Below, piece by piece: positions 18,350-26,542 of a stretch of DNA of 64,000 nucleotides. A program made the translations under genes and the position numbers. Positions within the stretch are counted from its first letter, which is position 1, and the number at the start of each line of letters is the position of its first letter. The DNA is from CAVOHU01 sp963843385 (GTDB lineage Bacteria; Acidobacteriota; Vicinamibacteria; Vicinamibacterales; JAKQTR01), in assembly GCA_963843385.1 (NCBI GenBank), contig CAWJJY010000001.1, forward strand, positions 320,145 through 384,144, given 5' to 3'. The notes beneath the pieces are model-generated. The model did not search any database. It had not been told where the DNA came from and worked only from the letters and a program-made list of their open reading frames with translations.

Positions 18350-18357
18350 TCTGGCCC

Positions 18358-20505
18358 GTGAGTCCCGGGACCAGACCAGCCGCTCTCTACGCCGCGACCA
18401 TCTTCACCAGCGCGTTCCTCCTGTTCCTCGTCCAGCCGCTCATCGCGAAGCAGATCCTGCCGTGGTTCGGCGGGACGAGTGCCGTGTGGACGACTTGCCT
18501 CGTGTTCTTCCAGGTGGCGCTGCTGGCGGGCTACGCCTATTCGGACTGGACGACCCGAAGGCTTCGTCCGCGGGTCCAGACGGGCATTCACGTGGCGCTG
18601 CTGGCCGCAAGCCTGGTCGCGCTGCCGATTCTCGCCAGCGCGGCCTGGAAACCGTCGGGGCACGAAGACCCCACGTGGCGCATCCTGGGACTGCTTTGCG
18701 CGACGATCGGGCTGCCGTACTTCCTGCTGTCCACGACCGGACCGCTCGTGCAGGCCTGGTTCGCTCGCGCGGTTCCGGGCCGTTCGGTCTACCGACTCTT
18801 CGCGCTGTCGAACCTCGCCTCGCTGCTCGCGTTGATCTGCTATCCGTTTGCGATCGAGCCGTGGATCACGGCCGCGTCACAGGCCTACCTCTGGTCGGCC
18901 GGTTACGCGATCTTCGCCGTGCTCTGTGCTGCGACCGGCGTCTCCAGCCTCCGCAGGACCAGCGTCGATTCCGCCACGCGATCCGTCGCAGATGCCGAAG
19001 CTACCTTCCAGCCCGACGGTGAATCGACCGCGCGCGAGAGCGATGGCGCCGCCCAGGCCCAGGCGAGCCCGGCACGCGATGCGGCAGCGGTGGAGACCCC
19101 GAACCCCGGGTGGCGACAGGCGGCCCTCTGGCTGGCCTTCCCCACGATGAGCACGTGGCTGCTGCTCGCCGTGACCAATCACATCACCCAGAACATCGCG
19201 TCGGTGCCGTTCCTGTGGCTGTTACCGCTTACGCTGTACCTGGCAACCTTCATCATCTGCTTCGACCACGAGCGCTGGTATCGGCGGCCCATCGTCATGT
19301 TCCCGATGCTTGGACTGCTGGTGGCGTGCGCCTACGGCCTGCAGTCCGACGACATCACGCTCGACATCGACATCGCCGTGCCTCTCTACGCATTGGGCCT
19401 CTTCGCCGCCTGCATGTTCTGCCACGGTGAGCTGGCCCGGCTCAAGCCCGCCCCGCGCCACCTCACGCGCTACTACCTGATGATCTCGATGGGCGGCGCC
19501 CTGGGAGGCGTGCTCATCGGCGTCGTCGCGCCGCGGGTCCTGCCGTCCTACTACGAGCTCGGGGTCGGGCTGACGCTGACAGCCCTCCTCGCGGCCGTGA
19601 TGCTCGTCCGGCTGATCGCGCACAAGCTGCTCTTCGTCGTGCCGGCCGGCGCGCTGGCGGTCGTGGTCGCGTGCGGGAGCTACACCTACAGGCAAATCGA
19701 CAAGGAGCGAAAGGACGTTCGAGTAGCCGAGCGGAACTTCTATGGGGCCCTGCACACCTACGACACGGGGCCGGCTGAGAATGACGACAGCCTTCGGCGG
19801 CTCATCCACGGCGTCATCCTGCACGGGGAGCAGTACCTGAACGAGGCACGGCATCGCGAGCCGACCAGTTACTACGGCGAGATGAGCGGGGTCGCCATCG
19901 CGTTGAAGGTGGCCGACTCGAGCGGCCGCCGGGTGGGCATCATCGGGCTGGGCGCCGGCACGATCGCCGCGTACGGAAGGCCGGGCGACACCTTCCGCTT
20001 CTACGACATCAACCCGCAGGTGATGGACCTGGCCCGGCGGGAGTTCACGTTCCTCCGCGACAGCAAGGCGGCAATCGAGACGGTGCTCGGCGACGCCCGG
20101 CTGAACCTCGAGCATGAGTCATCGCAGCAGTTCGACGTGCTGGTGATCGACGCCTTCTCGAGCGATTCGATCCCGGTGCACCTGCTCACCCGCGAGGCGA
20201 TGGCCGTCTACCTGCGTCACATGAAACGCGACGGGCTCATCGTCTTTCACGTCACCAACCGGTTCCTCCGGCTCGCACCGGTCGTCAAACAGATCTCCGG
20301 CCTCTACGGGCTCGCCACCGCGCTCATCGTCGACGATGTGACCGAGGGCGATCTGTCGAGCTCGGACTGGCTGCTGGTGAGCCGCAGCCGCGACGCGATC
20401 GGCAACGAGGCCATCAGGGACCGGGCGTCGGAAGTCGACGAGATCTCCGGCCTCCGGCCCTGGACCGACGACTACAACAACCTGTTCCAGATTCTCAAGC
20501 GGTAG
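18358..20505 (+). CDS. Membrane-fused spermidine synthase-like protein
   Basis: A 715-aa fusion starting at GTG. Roughly residues 1-440 form a polytopic membrane part (about 10-12 TM segments, beginning FTSAFLLFLVQPLIAKQILP), with a cytosolic-looking charged insert near 200-245. Residues about 480-715 are a spermidine-synthase-type Rossmann fold: VGIIGLGAGTIAAYG as the nucleotide loop, FRFYDINPQVMDLARREF, and FDVLVIDAFSSDSIPVHLL with the Asp expected at the active site. Such proteins are common in Acidobacteria and their polyamine activity is unproven. No speD/speA neighbours are present. Its stop is followed directly by a methyltransferase remnant on the other strand. Confidence 0.82.
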   Translation: MSPGTRPAALYAATIFTSAFLLFLVQPLIAKQILPWFGGTSAVWTTCLVFFQVALLAGYAYSDWTTRRLRPRVQTGIHVALLAASLVALPILASAAWKPSGHEDPTWRILGLLCATIGLPYFLLSTTGPLVQAWFARAVPGRSVYRLFALSNLASLLALICYPFAIEPWITAASQAYLWSAGYAIFAVLCAATGVSSLRRTSVDSATRSVADAEATFQPDGESTARESDGAAQAQASPARDAAAVETPNPGWRQAALWLAFPTMSTWLLLAVTNHITQNIASVPFLWLLPLTLYLATFIICFDHERWYRRPIVMFPMLGLLVACAYGLQSDDITLDIDIAVPLYALGLFAACMFCHGELARLKPAPRHLTRYYLMISMGGALGGVLIGVVAPRVLPSYYELGVGLTLTALLAAVMLVRLIAHKLLFVVPAGALAVVVACGSYTYRQIDKERKDVRVAERNFYGALHTYDTGPAENDDSLRRLIHGVILHGEQYLNEARHREPTSYYGEMSGVAIALKVADSSGRRVGIIGLGAGTIAAYGRPGDTFRFYDINPQVMDLARREFTFLRDSKAAIETVLGDARLNLEHESSQQFDVLVIDAFSSDSIPVHLLTREAMAVYLRHMKRDGLIVFHVTNRFLRLAPVVKQISGLYGLATALIVDDVTEGDLSSSDWLLVSRSRDAIGNEAIRDRASEVDEISGLRPWTDDYNNLFQILKR

Positions 20506-20544
20506 GCGGCCACGGAGGTGTTCGGTGCGGGCCGCGCGATCCTC

Positions 20545-20757
20545 GGGCGGGCGGGAACGGCGAATTCGCAACCGCAGGCGATCGGCATCCGGTGTCGGCC
20601 GCGGAGGCGCAAATGCGTCAACCTCGCTCTTGACGAGCCACGGTCCCGGGCCGAGGAATCGCTCGCGCGGCACCGCGGCGAACGCGGCCGCCAGGCCGGG
20701 CGTCTTCAATCCGCAGACGGCCTCGATCTCTGTCGCGTAGAACTCGCGTTCGGTCAT
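20545..20757 (-). pseudogene. N-terminal remnant of a PCMT-type methyltransferase
   Basis: From the ATG at 20757 the frame reads MTEREFYATEIEAVCGLKT, then LAAAFAAVPRERFLGPGPWL and PTPDADRLRL. This matches the start of protein-L-isoaspartate O-methyltransferase-like proteins (helix, VPRERF, then TPDADP..). The similarity fades after about 60 codons, before any SAM-binding motif, and the frame runs on into sequence antisense to the spermidine-synthase-like gene. I read it as a truncated gene. Confidence 0.55.
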
Positions 20758-20842
20758 CGTTTCCCCTCCTTGGTCCGGCGAGCGGTCGCGGGCAAGTGGC
20801 CGAGGGTCAATCCTGCCAGCCTGGCATCGCGACGCAGGAGCG

Positions 20843-21394
20843 TCACGGGGTCATCCCCGTCAGGCACGGCAGGTACCTCGACCGCACGACATGCTGGTGA
20901 TGGAGCTCGTGCCCGGCAAGAAGATAGAGCATGGCAGCTGTCGTCGCCACGCTGGTTCCCACCTGCCCTCGCCGTGAGAAGGCCTCCGGAGGCAGCCCTT
21001 CGACCAGGGCCACCGTTGAGGATCGCACGGCAAGGAACTCGCCGAGCACCGACTTCAGCGACCGCGATTCGAACGCGGCCGCGGCAACAAACGCCCGCTC
21101 GTCGAACCCGGGAAGCACCGTCTGATCTCCGCGCGCGATTCGAAGCGCCCGATAGCTCAGCACGCGCTCATCCTCGGCCAGGTGCCCGAGTACCTCTCGA
21201 ACCGTCCATTTCCCAGAATCGTATCGAGTCCCCGCGTGCCGTTCTCCGAATATCGCCCACAGGGCGCGAGTCTCCCGCGCCTGACGCCGGAGCTCCGACG
21301 CGAAGTTCGGCACATCACGGACCAGCGCAATCTCGTCGTGGAACAGCGGATTGTAGTCTCCGGGCATGGGCCGAGGGATTCTCTGCGTTTTCAT
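20843..21394 (-). CDS. DinB-superfamily protein
   Basis: A 183-aa DinB-like four-helix protein. Segment KWTVREVLGHLAEDERVLSY carries the first His of the metal site, and MLYLLAGHELHHQHVVRSRY near the C-terminus carries the others. The first 30 residues (PRPMPGDYNPLFHDEIALV) are an extension seen in this subgroup. It lies 27 bases downstream of the OsmC-like gene on the same strand and may be co-transcribed with it. Metal-dependent thiol chemistry is typical of the family; the substrate is unknown. Confidence 0.8.
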   Translation of the reverse strand: MKTQRIPRPMPGDYNPLFHDEIALVRDVPNFASELRRQARETRALWAIFGERHAGTRYDSGKWTVREVLGHLAEDERVLSYRALRIARGDQTVLPGFDERAFVAAAAFESRSLKSVLGEFLAVRSSTVALVEGLPPEAFSRRGQVGTSVATTAAMLYLLAGHELHHQHVVRSRYLPCLTGMTP

Positions 21395-21421
21395 CTGGGT
21401 CCTCCGCTCCTGACGTCGGTC

Positions 21422-21838
21422 TCACCCCGTGTGGTCAGCCTCTGTGACGACCAGCTCGTAATCGATCGCGACAACCCCTTTCAACGTCGCGAAGATGGAG
21501 CAGTACTTGTCGTGCGCCAGCTCGATGGCGCGCCGAGCAGCGGCTGCGTTGATGCTCCGGCCGCTGACGCGGTACTGGAGATGGATCTTCCTGAAGACCC
21601 ACGGAGGATCCGCATCCCGTTCACTGGTGGCCGCGACGTCGAAGGTCTCAACCTGCTGCCTCTGCTTTGTCAGGATGCCCATCACGTCCCATGCGGCACA
21701 GCCGGCGAGGCTGAGCGGGAGGAGATCCGAGCCCTTGACCCCGTTCGGCTGGGTCATCACCACGGGGAATCCGTTGTGGTCTTTCAGCAGGAACACGGTT
21801 GACTCGACCCACTGCGCGGTAACGGTCTCGTCTGACAT
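21422..21838 (-). CDS. OsmC-family peroxiredoxin-like protein
   Basis: A 138-aa OsmC/YhfA-type protein. The start at 21838 (MSDETVTAQWVES) has AAGGAG nine bases upstream; the frame stays open to 21958, but that extension is implausible. The conserved OsmC pieces are visible: GSDLLPLSLAGCAAWDVMGI with the first redox Cys, and HDKYCSIFATLKG with the second Cys near the C-terminus. OsmC proteins reduce organic hydroperoxides through this Cys pair. First gene of a possible two-gene unit with the DinB gene. Confidence 0.85.
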   Translation of the reverse strand: MSDETVTAQWVESTVFLLKDHNGFPVVMTQPNGVKGSDLLPLSLAGCAAWDVMGILTKQRQQVETFDVAATSERDADPPWVFRKIHLQYRVSGRSINAAAARRAIELAHDKYCSIFATLKGVVAIDYELVVTEADHTG

Positions 21839-22146
21839 CGCGAGTGCTCCTTCGAGCGGGCGCGTCCGGGCGCCGCTGGTTCCTCGATGGCTACGTGTAT
21901 GTGAAATCCTACCACCTTGCCATGCGATGAAGTCCTCCTCGAGGTGTCCCTGCCGCACGATGGTGGAGAGCGCTCCCCGCCGACCTTCGCCACATCGGTG
22001 CGATTCGACGGGTTTCCCATCCAGGCGGAGTCGACGTTCCTGCGGCCACGCGGTGCCGCTGGTGCTGTGGTGCCCGAGGCGCCCCTCAGCGGAAACGACG
22101 AGGCGTCGAGATGCACGCGACTCTCCCTTACGCCACTTCAGCTACG
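21839..22146. other. Intergenic region, no gene seen
   Basis: About 300 bases between the divergent OsmC-like and MazG-like genes. I found no convincing coding frame, repeat or promoter box in it. Confidence 0.4.
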
Positions 22147-22506
22147 ATGTCCTTGATGTCCACGACGATTGACGCACTCACATCCGAGATTCGCGCCTTC
22201 CGCGATGCGCGCGACTGGCGGCAGTTTCACAACCCGAAAGAACTCGCCGTCGCCATCACCGCCGAGGCGGGCGAGCTGCTCCAGCACTTCGTCTGGCAGA
22301 GTCCCGAGCAGTCCGACCAGCGCGTTGAGACTCGCCGGTCGGAGATCGAATCCGAGATTGCCGATGTCGCCATCCTCCTGTTCGAACTCTCGGACAATTG
22401 CGGAATTGATCTCGCCGCGGCGATCAGGAACAAGCTCGCCATTAACGAGCGACGCTATCCGGTTGCGAAGGCCCGCGGTTCGAATGCGAAGTACGACGAG
22501 CTATGA
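22147..22506 (+). CDS. MazG-like nucleotide pyrophosphohydrolase
   Basis: A small (about 119 aa) all-alpha NTP pyrophosphohydrolase. The metal-binding Glu/Asp pattern is clear: AITAEAGELLQHF (ExxE/D of the first helix) and EIESEIADVAILLFELS (ExxxD of the second). The ending WRQFHNPKELA and RYPVAKARG matches the MazG-like 'dCTP pyrophosphatase' type, which hydrolyses non-canonical or excess dNTPs to dNMP and PPi. Start candidates are ATG 22147 or 22156; upstream ATGs look worse. Its stop overlaps the start of the RsmH-like gene (ATGA), so the two are coupled. Confidence 0.82.
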   Translation: MSLMSTTIDALTSEIRAFRDARDWRQFHNPKELAVAITAEAGELLQHFVWQSPEQSDQRVETRRSEIESEIADVAILLFELSDNCGIDLAAAIRNKLAINERRYPVAKARGSNAKYDEL

Positions 22507-23546
22507 CAGACGACCGGCCCGATCTTCATCGCCGGCGTCCGCGCTATTCCGGGACGCACCCGCGCACCTTCGACGCGAAGTACAAGGAACATTCACCCGA
22601 GACCTATCCCGAGACGGTGGCCAAGGTTCTCGCATCCGGAAAGACCCCGGCCGGCACACACATCCCCGTCCTGGTTTCGGAAATCCTCGAGGTGCTCAAT
22701 CCACAGCCCGGCGAAATCGCCGTTGACTGCACGGTGGGCTACGGCGGACATGCCCGCGTGATCCTGGAACGCGTGCTGCCCGGCGGGAAGCTCGTTGGGC
22801 TCGATGTCGACCCTGTTGAGTTGCCGAAAACCGAGGCTCGGATGCGCAGGCTTGGATTTGGTCCGGATGCATTCGTGGCCCGGCGGTCGAACTTCGCGGG
22901 CCTGCCCCGCGCGCTCGCTGAAGAGGCGATCTCGGGGGCCGACCTCGTCCTGGCCGATCTCGGTGTCTCGTCGATGCAACTCGACTCGCCAGCCCGCGGA
23001 TTCTCGTTCAAGCTACCGGGCCCGCTCGATATGCGAATGAACCCCAACCGGGGCCAGCCCGCCTCCGCCCTGCTGCGCAGGATGAGTGCGACGAATCTTG
23101 CGGATATTCTCGAGGACCTTGCCGACCAGCCTGACGCTCGCGGCCTGGCTGATGCGCTGGCGGGATCGGTCATCGACGATACGACCGCCTTGTCGGACGC
23201 CGTTCGTGCGGCGCTCCCGCACGTATCCGACGATGAGAAGGAGAAGAGCGTGCGGCGTGTGTTCCAGGCCCTGCGAATCGCGGTGAATGAGGAGATGACT
23301 GCCCTCGAGACTTTCCTGAGGGAGGTGCCTCAATGCCTGAACTCTGGAGGACGCCTCGCCGTGGTGACGTTCCACTCCGGTGAAGACCGCAGGGTGAAGA
23401 AGGCCTTCCAGGCTGGACTCCGGTCGGGGACCTACTCCGCAATTGCCACCGACCTCATTCGTCCGGGCGCCGACGAGTGCCGCCGGAATTCTCGCGCCAG
23501 CGCCGCGAAACTTCGTTGGGCGAGGCGGGTCGCATCGCGATACTGA
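22503..23546 (+). CDS. rsmH: RsmH/MraW-like 16S rRNA (C1402-N4) methyltransferase
   Basis: A 347-aa SAM-dependent methyltransferase with the RsmH signature: THIPVLVSEILEVLNP, IAVDCTVGYGGHARVIL (motif I), LVGLDVDP, and LVLADLGVSSMQLDSPARGF followed by GPLDMRMNP. RsmH methylates N4 of C1402 in the ribosomal P site. An extra ~45 residues precede the usual N-terminus (RPDLHRRRPRYSGTHPRTFD). It is not in a division/cell-wall cluster but coupled to a MazG-like gene, so it could be a second, diverged copy rather than the housekeeping enzyme. Confidence 0.78.
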   Translation: MTDDRPDLHRRRPRYSGTHPRTFDAKYKEHSPETYPETVAKVLASGKTPAGTHIPVLVSEILEVLNPQPGEIAVDCTVGYGGHARVILERVLPGGKLVGLDVDPVELPKTEARMRRLGFGPDAFVARRSNFAGLPRALAEEAISGADLVLADLGVSSMQLDSPARGFSFKLPGPLDMRMNPNRGQPASALLRRMSATNLADILEDLADQPDARGLADALAGSVIDDTTALSDAVRAALPHVSDDEKEKSVRRVFQALRIAVNEEMTALETFLREVPQCLNSGGRLAVVTFHSGEDRRVKKAFQAGLRSGTYSAIATDLIRPGADECRRNSRASAAKLRWARRVASRY

Positions 23547-23890
23547 GAACCGGGCGGAATACTCGAACGTATGCCGGTGTGGTGCCATCGTCATCGGGCT
23601 CCACCTATTCAGGCCGATCGAATTGATGAGGGTGAAATGGGCAGCTGGATCCCAAGAAGCGGAAGATCCTCAACATCCTCTCCGAGCGAAAGGCGGTCCC
23701 GGCGCCTCCGCCGCAGAAGTAGAGAAATCCGGCGTCCACGCGGGCGACCGCTCGCAGGCGGGATCGTGCCCGCTGAAGTGTATGATCGCCCGGGCGTTGC
23801 GACCGCGCGTTCGGGAACCTGAGGCGGCGGGCATGAACCGCGGCCTCTCCGGCTCCCTGCAGGACGCGGTTTGTCGAAGGAGCGCTACTC
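23547..23890. other. Intergenic region with a possible small-gene remnant
   Basis: No intact gene. One + frame ending at a stop at 23720 reads LDPKKRKILNILSERKAVP followed by a proline-rich end, which has protein-like composition. It has a stop just upstream and no start, so it may be the tail of a broken small gene. The rest shows nothing. Confidence 0.3.
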
Positions 23891-24910
23891 ATGTCAGAGC
23901 TGCGCAGTTTTCACGTGTCCCGGGACGGACAGCTGACCGGTTTCCCCACCGCCGCCGAGGCGCTCTCGGCGAGCGCGGTTGGAGGCTACGTGTGGATCGA
24001 TGTCGTCGATCCCGCGCGGGACGATCTTCTCCTGCTGGCTGAACCGTTCGGGCTGCACCCGCTCGCCATCGAGGACTGCCTGGACGATCAGCAGATCCCG
24101 AAAATCGAGGATTTTCCCGGCAATACGTTCGTGCTCTTCAATCGGTACCAATTCAGTGACCGGGCGCTCCATATCGAGGAAGTCGATTTCTTCCTCGGGC
24201 AGGGATTCCTCGTGACGGTGAGCGCGCACGCCGAGACCGAGGCGGGGCGGGCGCGGCTCGAGGAACGGATCCGCCTGGACCGGGCTGCGGTCGGGAAGGG
24301 GCCGGACTTCCTCCTGCATCTCATCCTCGATCACATCGTCGACCGCAAGCTCCTCGCGATCGAAGCGCTGCAGGACGACCTGGATACCGCCGAGGAGGAA
24401 GCGCTGCGCAAGGGCTCCGCGGCGTTCGACCCTTCGAGCCTGCTGGAGCTGCGGCGCAGCCTGCTCGCGATCCGGAAGAGCCTGTTCCACGAGCGCGAGA
24501 TCCTGGTCAAAATCTGCCGGCGGGACTCGCCCTACATCTCCGAGGCGTCGATCTTCCGGTTCCGCGACGTGTACGATCACCTCGTCAAGTTCGTCGAGCT
24601 CATCGAAGTCTCCCGCGAGCTGATCTCCTCGCTGTTGGAAATCCATCTCTCGCTCGTCAACAACGAGCTCGCGCTGCTGGGGAACCGGACCAACCAGGTC
24701 GTGCGGCGGCTCACGTTCATCACGACCATCTTCATGCCGCTCTCCTTTCTGGCCGGCGTCGGCGGCATGTCGGAGTGGAGCATGATGACCGGGCCCCAGA
24801 ACTGGCGGGTCGCGTACCCCGCGTTCCTGTCGGGCATGGCGGTCATCGGCGTGCTCAGCTACTTCATCCTGAAGTGGATCGACCGCCGCGGCGCGGGACA
24901 GGAGCGATAG
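23891..24910 (+). CDS. CorA-family divalent metal transporter
   Basis: A 339-aa CorA-type protein: an N-terminal alpha/beta cytosolic domain (YVWIDVVDPARDDLLLLAEP, LHPLAIEDCLDDQQIPKIED), a long coiled helix, and two C-terminal TM segments (VVRRLTFITTIFMPLSFLAG; VAYPAFLSGMAVIGVLSYFI). The first TM normally ends in the pore motif GMN; here the same position reads GGMSEW, so the asparagine is replaced by Ser. GxN variants exist in the wider family (ZntB and others), and the change could alter ion selectivity. Ends in a basic tail typical of CorA. Confidence 0.82.
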   Translation: MSELRSFHVSRDGQLTGFPTAAEALSASAVGGYVWIDVVDPARDDLLLLAEPFGLHPLAIEDCLDDQQIPKIEDFPGNTFVLFNRYQFSDRALHIEEVDFFLGQGFLVTVSAHAETEAGRARLEERIRLDRAAVGKGPDFLLHLILDHIVDRKLLAIEALQDDLDTAEEEALRKGSAAFDPSSLLELRRSLLAIRKSLFHEREILVKICRRDSPYISEASIFRFRDVYDHLVKFVELIEVSRELISSLLEIHLSLVNNELALLGNRTNQVVRRLTFITTIFMPLSFLAGVGGMSEWSMMTGPQNWRVAYPAFLSGMAVIGVLSYFILKWIDRRGAGQER

Positions 24911-24947
24911 CGCAGGTCCTGGCCGGGCGCATCGCTTGCGCGGGGAC

Positions 24948-24995
24948 TTGACGGGTGATACTGTGTGACATATAGTGTGTGACGTACACCATATG
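24948..24995 (+). promoter_or_regulatory. Promoter and palindromic operator of padR
   Basis: TTGACG (24948-24953), 17 bases, then TATAGT (24971-24976): a strong sigma-70-type promoter. A 27-base inverted repeat overlaps it: left arm CATATAGTGT (24969-24978), right arm ACACCATATG (24986-24995), 9 of 10 positions complementary. The right arm contains the padR start codon (24993), so a repressor bound here would block both -10 and initiation. PadR autorepression at such palindromes is well known. Confidence 0.75.
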
Positions 24996-25331
24996 GCACA
25001 TAGCACAGACCCCCTCAGCCCGTTCGACAACCTCCGGCTCGAACTGCGCCGCGGATGCCTGGTCATCGCGGTCCTTGCCGCGCTCCGAGCCGAGCAGTAC
25101 GGCTACACGCTGCGCAAGGTCATGGCCGACCGCGGGATGGCCATCGACGAAGGCACGCTGTATCCGCTGCTCCGGAGGCTGGAGAGCCAGGGCCTGCTGG
25201 TCAGCGAGTGGCGCGAGGAGGACCGGCGGAACAAGCGCTTCTACCGCCTGTCCCCGGACGGCACGGTGGTCCTCGAGCACCTGCTCGCGGAATGGCGGAG
25301 CATCAACGCCTCGCTCGACGGCATCCTTTAA
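24993..25331 (+). CDS. PadR-family transcriptional regulator
   Basis: A 112-aa winged-helix regulator: LELRRGCLVIAVLAALRAEQ, YGYTLRKVMADRGMAIDEGT and LYPLLRRLESQGLLVSEWRE, then NKRFYRLSPDGTVVLEHLL. This is the PadR fold with a short C-terminal dimerisation helix. I chose ATG 24993 because the promoter at 24948-24976 would start transcription near 24983, excluding the upstream ATG at 24975. It is followed 11 bases later by a HAAS-type membrane protein gene, the usual partner. It probably represses this operon in response to an envelope signal or ligand. Confidence 0.88.
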   Translation: MAHSTDPLSPFDNLRLELRRGCLVIAVLAALRAEQYGYTLRKVMADRGMAIDEGTLYPLLRRLESQGLLVSEWREEDRRNKRFYRLSPDGTVVLEHLLAEWRSINASLDGIL

Positions 25332-25342
25332 GGAGACCCGGC

Positions 25343-26383
25343 ATGGACGTTCTCGATCGCTACCTGCAGGCCGTGAAGTTCTGGCTGCCCAAAGCGCAGA
25401 AGCAGGACATCATCGCCGAACTCTCGGAGGACATCCGATCGCAGATCGACGACAGGGAGGCCGAGCTCGGCCGAGAGGCCACCACCGCAGAGGTCGAGGC
25501 CATCCTCGTCCGTCTCGGGCGGCCGGTGCTGGTCGCCGAGCGCTATCTGCCGCCCGAACATCTGATCGGGCCCGTGTGGTTCCCCATCTATGTGTTCGTG
25601 CTGAAGCTCGTGGTGGCGTGCTACCTGGTGCCGTGGATCCTGGTGTGGACAGGCCTGATGATCTTCAGCCCGGCCTATCGAGTCGCACATTCCAGTGCAG
25701 GCTGGATCGCGATGGTGGGTGAGTTCTGGAGTGGCTTCTGGGTTGTTGCGCTCCTGGCGATCGGCACGGTGACGGTGGTCTTCGCGGTACTCGAGAGGGC
25801 AGAGAGGAAGTCGAAGTTCCTCCAGGACTGGGACCCGCACAGGCTGCCCGCCGTGCGGGACCCGAACCGGATACCCCGCGCCGACTCGGTCGTAGAGCTG
25901 GTGGTGAACACGGTCTTCTGCAGTTGGTGGATCATCGCCGTCTCCTCCGCGCTCGTGTTCGTCCGACCGGGATGGAGCATCACGCTCGCGCCGGTGTGGC
26001 CGTACTTCTACTGGGGACTCCTGCTGATCTCGGTGGCGAGCATCGTCATGGCCGGGGTGAACCTGTTCCGACCCCGCTGGACACGCCAGCGCGCCGTCCT
26101 GCGTCTGGTGCTCGATCTCTCCGGATCGGGGCTGTTCTGCTGGGTGACCAGGGCGAATCTGATGGCGGATCTCGCCGCGGACAACCTGGCGCCTGCCCGA
26201 GCGCTGGTCATCACCAACGCCATCAATCTGTGGATGTCACGGGCGTTCCCGATCGCGTTGGCTGTCGGGCTCGTGGTCCTCGCAGTGGACATCCGCCGGA
26301 TGCTACGGGCGAAGAGGTCCGATCCGCCATCCACCAGCGCCATGGCCGGGAACGGGCTGAAGAACCCGGCTGCCGTTCGCTAG
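25343..26383 (+). CDS. HAAS-domain integral membrane protein
   Basis: A 346-aa protein. Residues 1-90 are the HAAS (DUF1700-like) N-terminal helical domain: MDVLDRYLQAVKFWLPKAQK, DIIAELSEDIRSQIDDREAE and the domain-ending ILVRLGRPVLVAERYLPPEH. About six TM segments follow (YVFVLKLVVACYLVPWIL, FWVVALLAIGTVTVVFAVL, WWIIAVSSALVFV and others). Such proteins pair with PadR regulators and are thought to sense the envelope. AAGGAGA lies before the ATG at 25343; the frame is open far upstream, but that part overlaps padR. Operon with padR. Confidence 0.82.
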   Translation: MDVLDRYLQAVKFWLPKAQKQDIIAELSEDIRSQIDDREAELGREATTAEVEAILVRLGRPVLVAERYLPPEHLIGPVWFPIYVFVLKLVVACYLVPWILVWTGLMIFSPAYRVAHSSAGWIAMVGEFWSGFWVVALLAIGTVTVVFAVLERAERKSKFLQDWDPHRLPAVRDPNRIPRADSVVELVVNTVFCSWWIIAVSSALVFVRPGWSITLAPVWPYFYWGLLLISVASIVMAGVNLFRPRWTRQRAVLRLVLDLSGSGLFCWVTRANLMADLAADNLAPARALVITNAINLWMSRAFPIALAVGLVVLAVDIRRMLRAKRSDPPSTSAMAGNGLKNPAAVR

Positions 26384-26462
26384 CCCGCACGCTCCGCAAA
26401 CGCTGCGCGTACGCTCATCGTGCGCCGGCGGCACGCGGGTTTTTCACGCCGCCGACCTTCGA

Positions 26463-26524
26463 CACCGCGCAACGCGCGGTGCTTCCTTCGACATGCTCAG
26501 GAAGCCCCGAGCGCCGTCGAGGGG
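26463..26524. repeat. Hairpin plus REP-like palindrome
   Basis: CACCGCGC/GCGCGGTG (26463-26470 and 26474-26481) is a perfect 8-bp hairpin between two convergent genes. It is followed by an imperfect palindrome (26485-26524): CCTTCGACATGCTCAGG, a short gap, then CCCCGAGC and GTCGAGGGG. A close relative of the second palindrome lies at 58208-58249, so this is a dispersed REP-type element. No T-tract follows the hairpin. Confidence 0.6.
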
Positions 26525-26542
26525 CTCAAGAAGTCGCCCGGG

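Noticed and set aside
26463..26481. Bidirectional terminator between convergent genes
   Set aside because: The stem is perfect but lacks T-tracts; left as a repeat.
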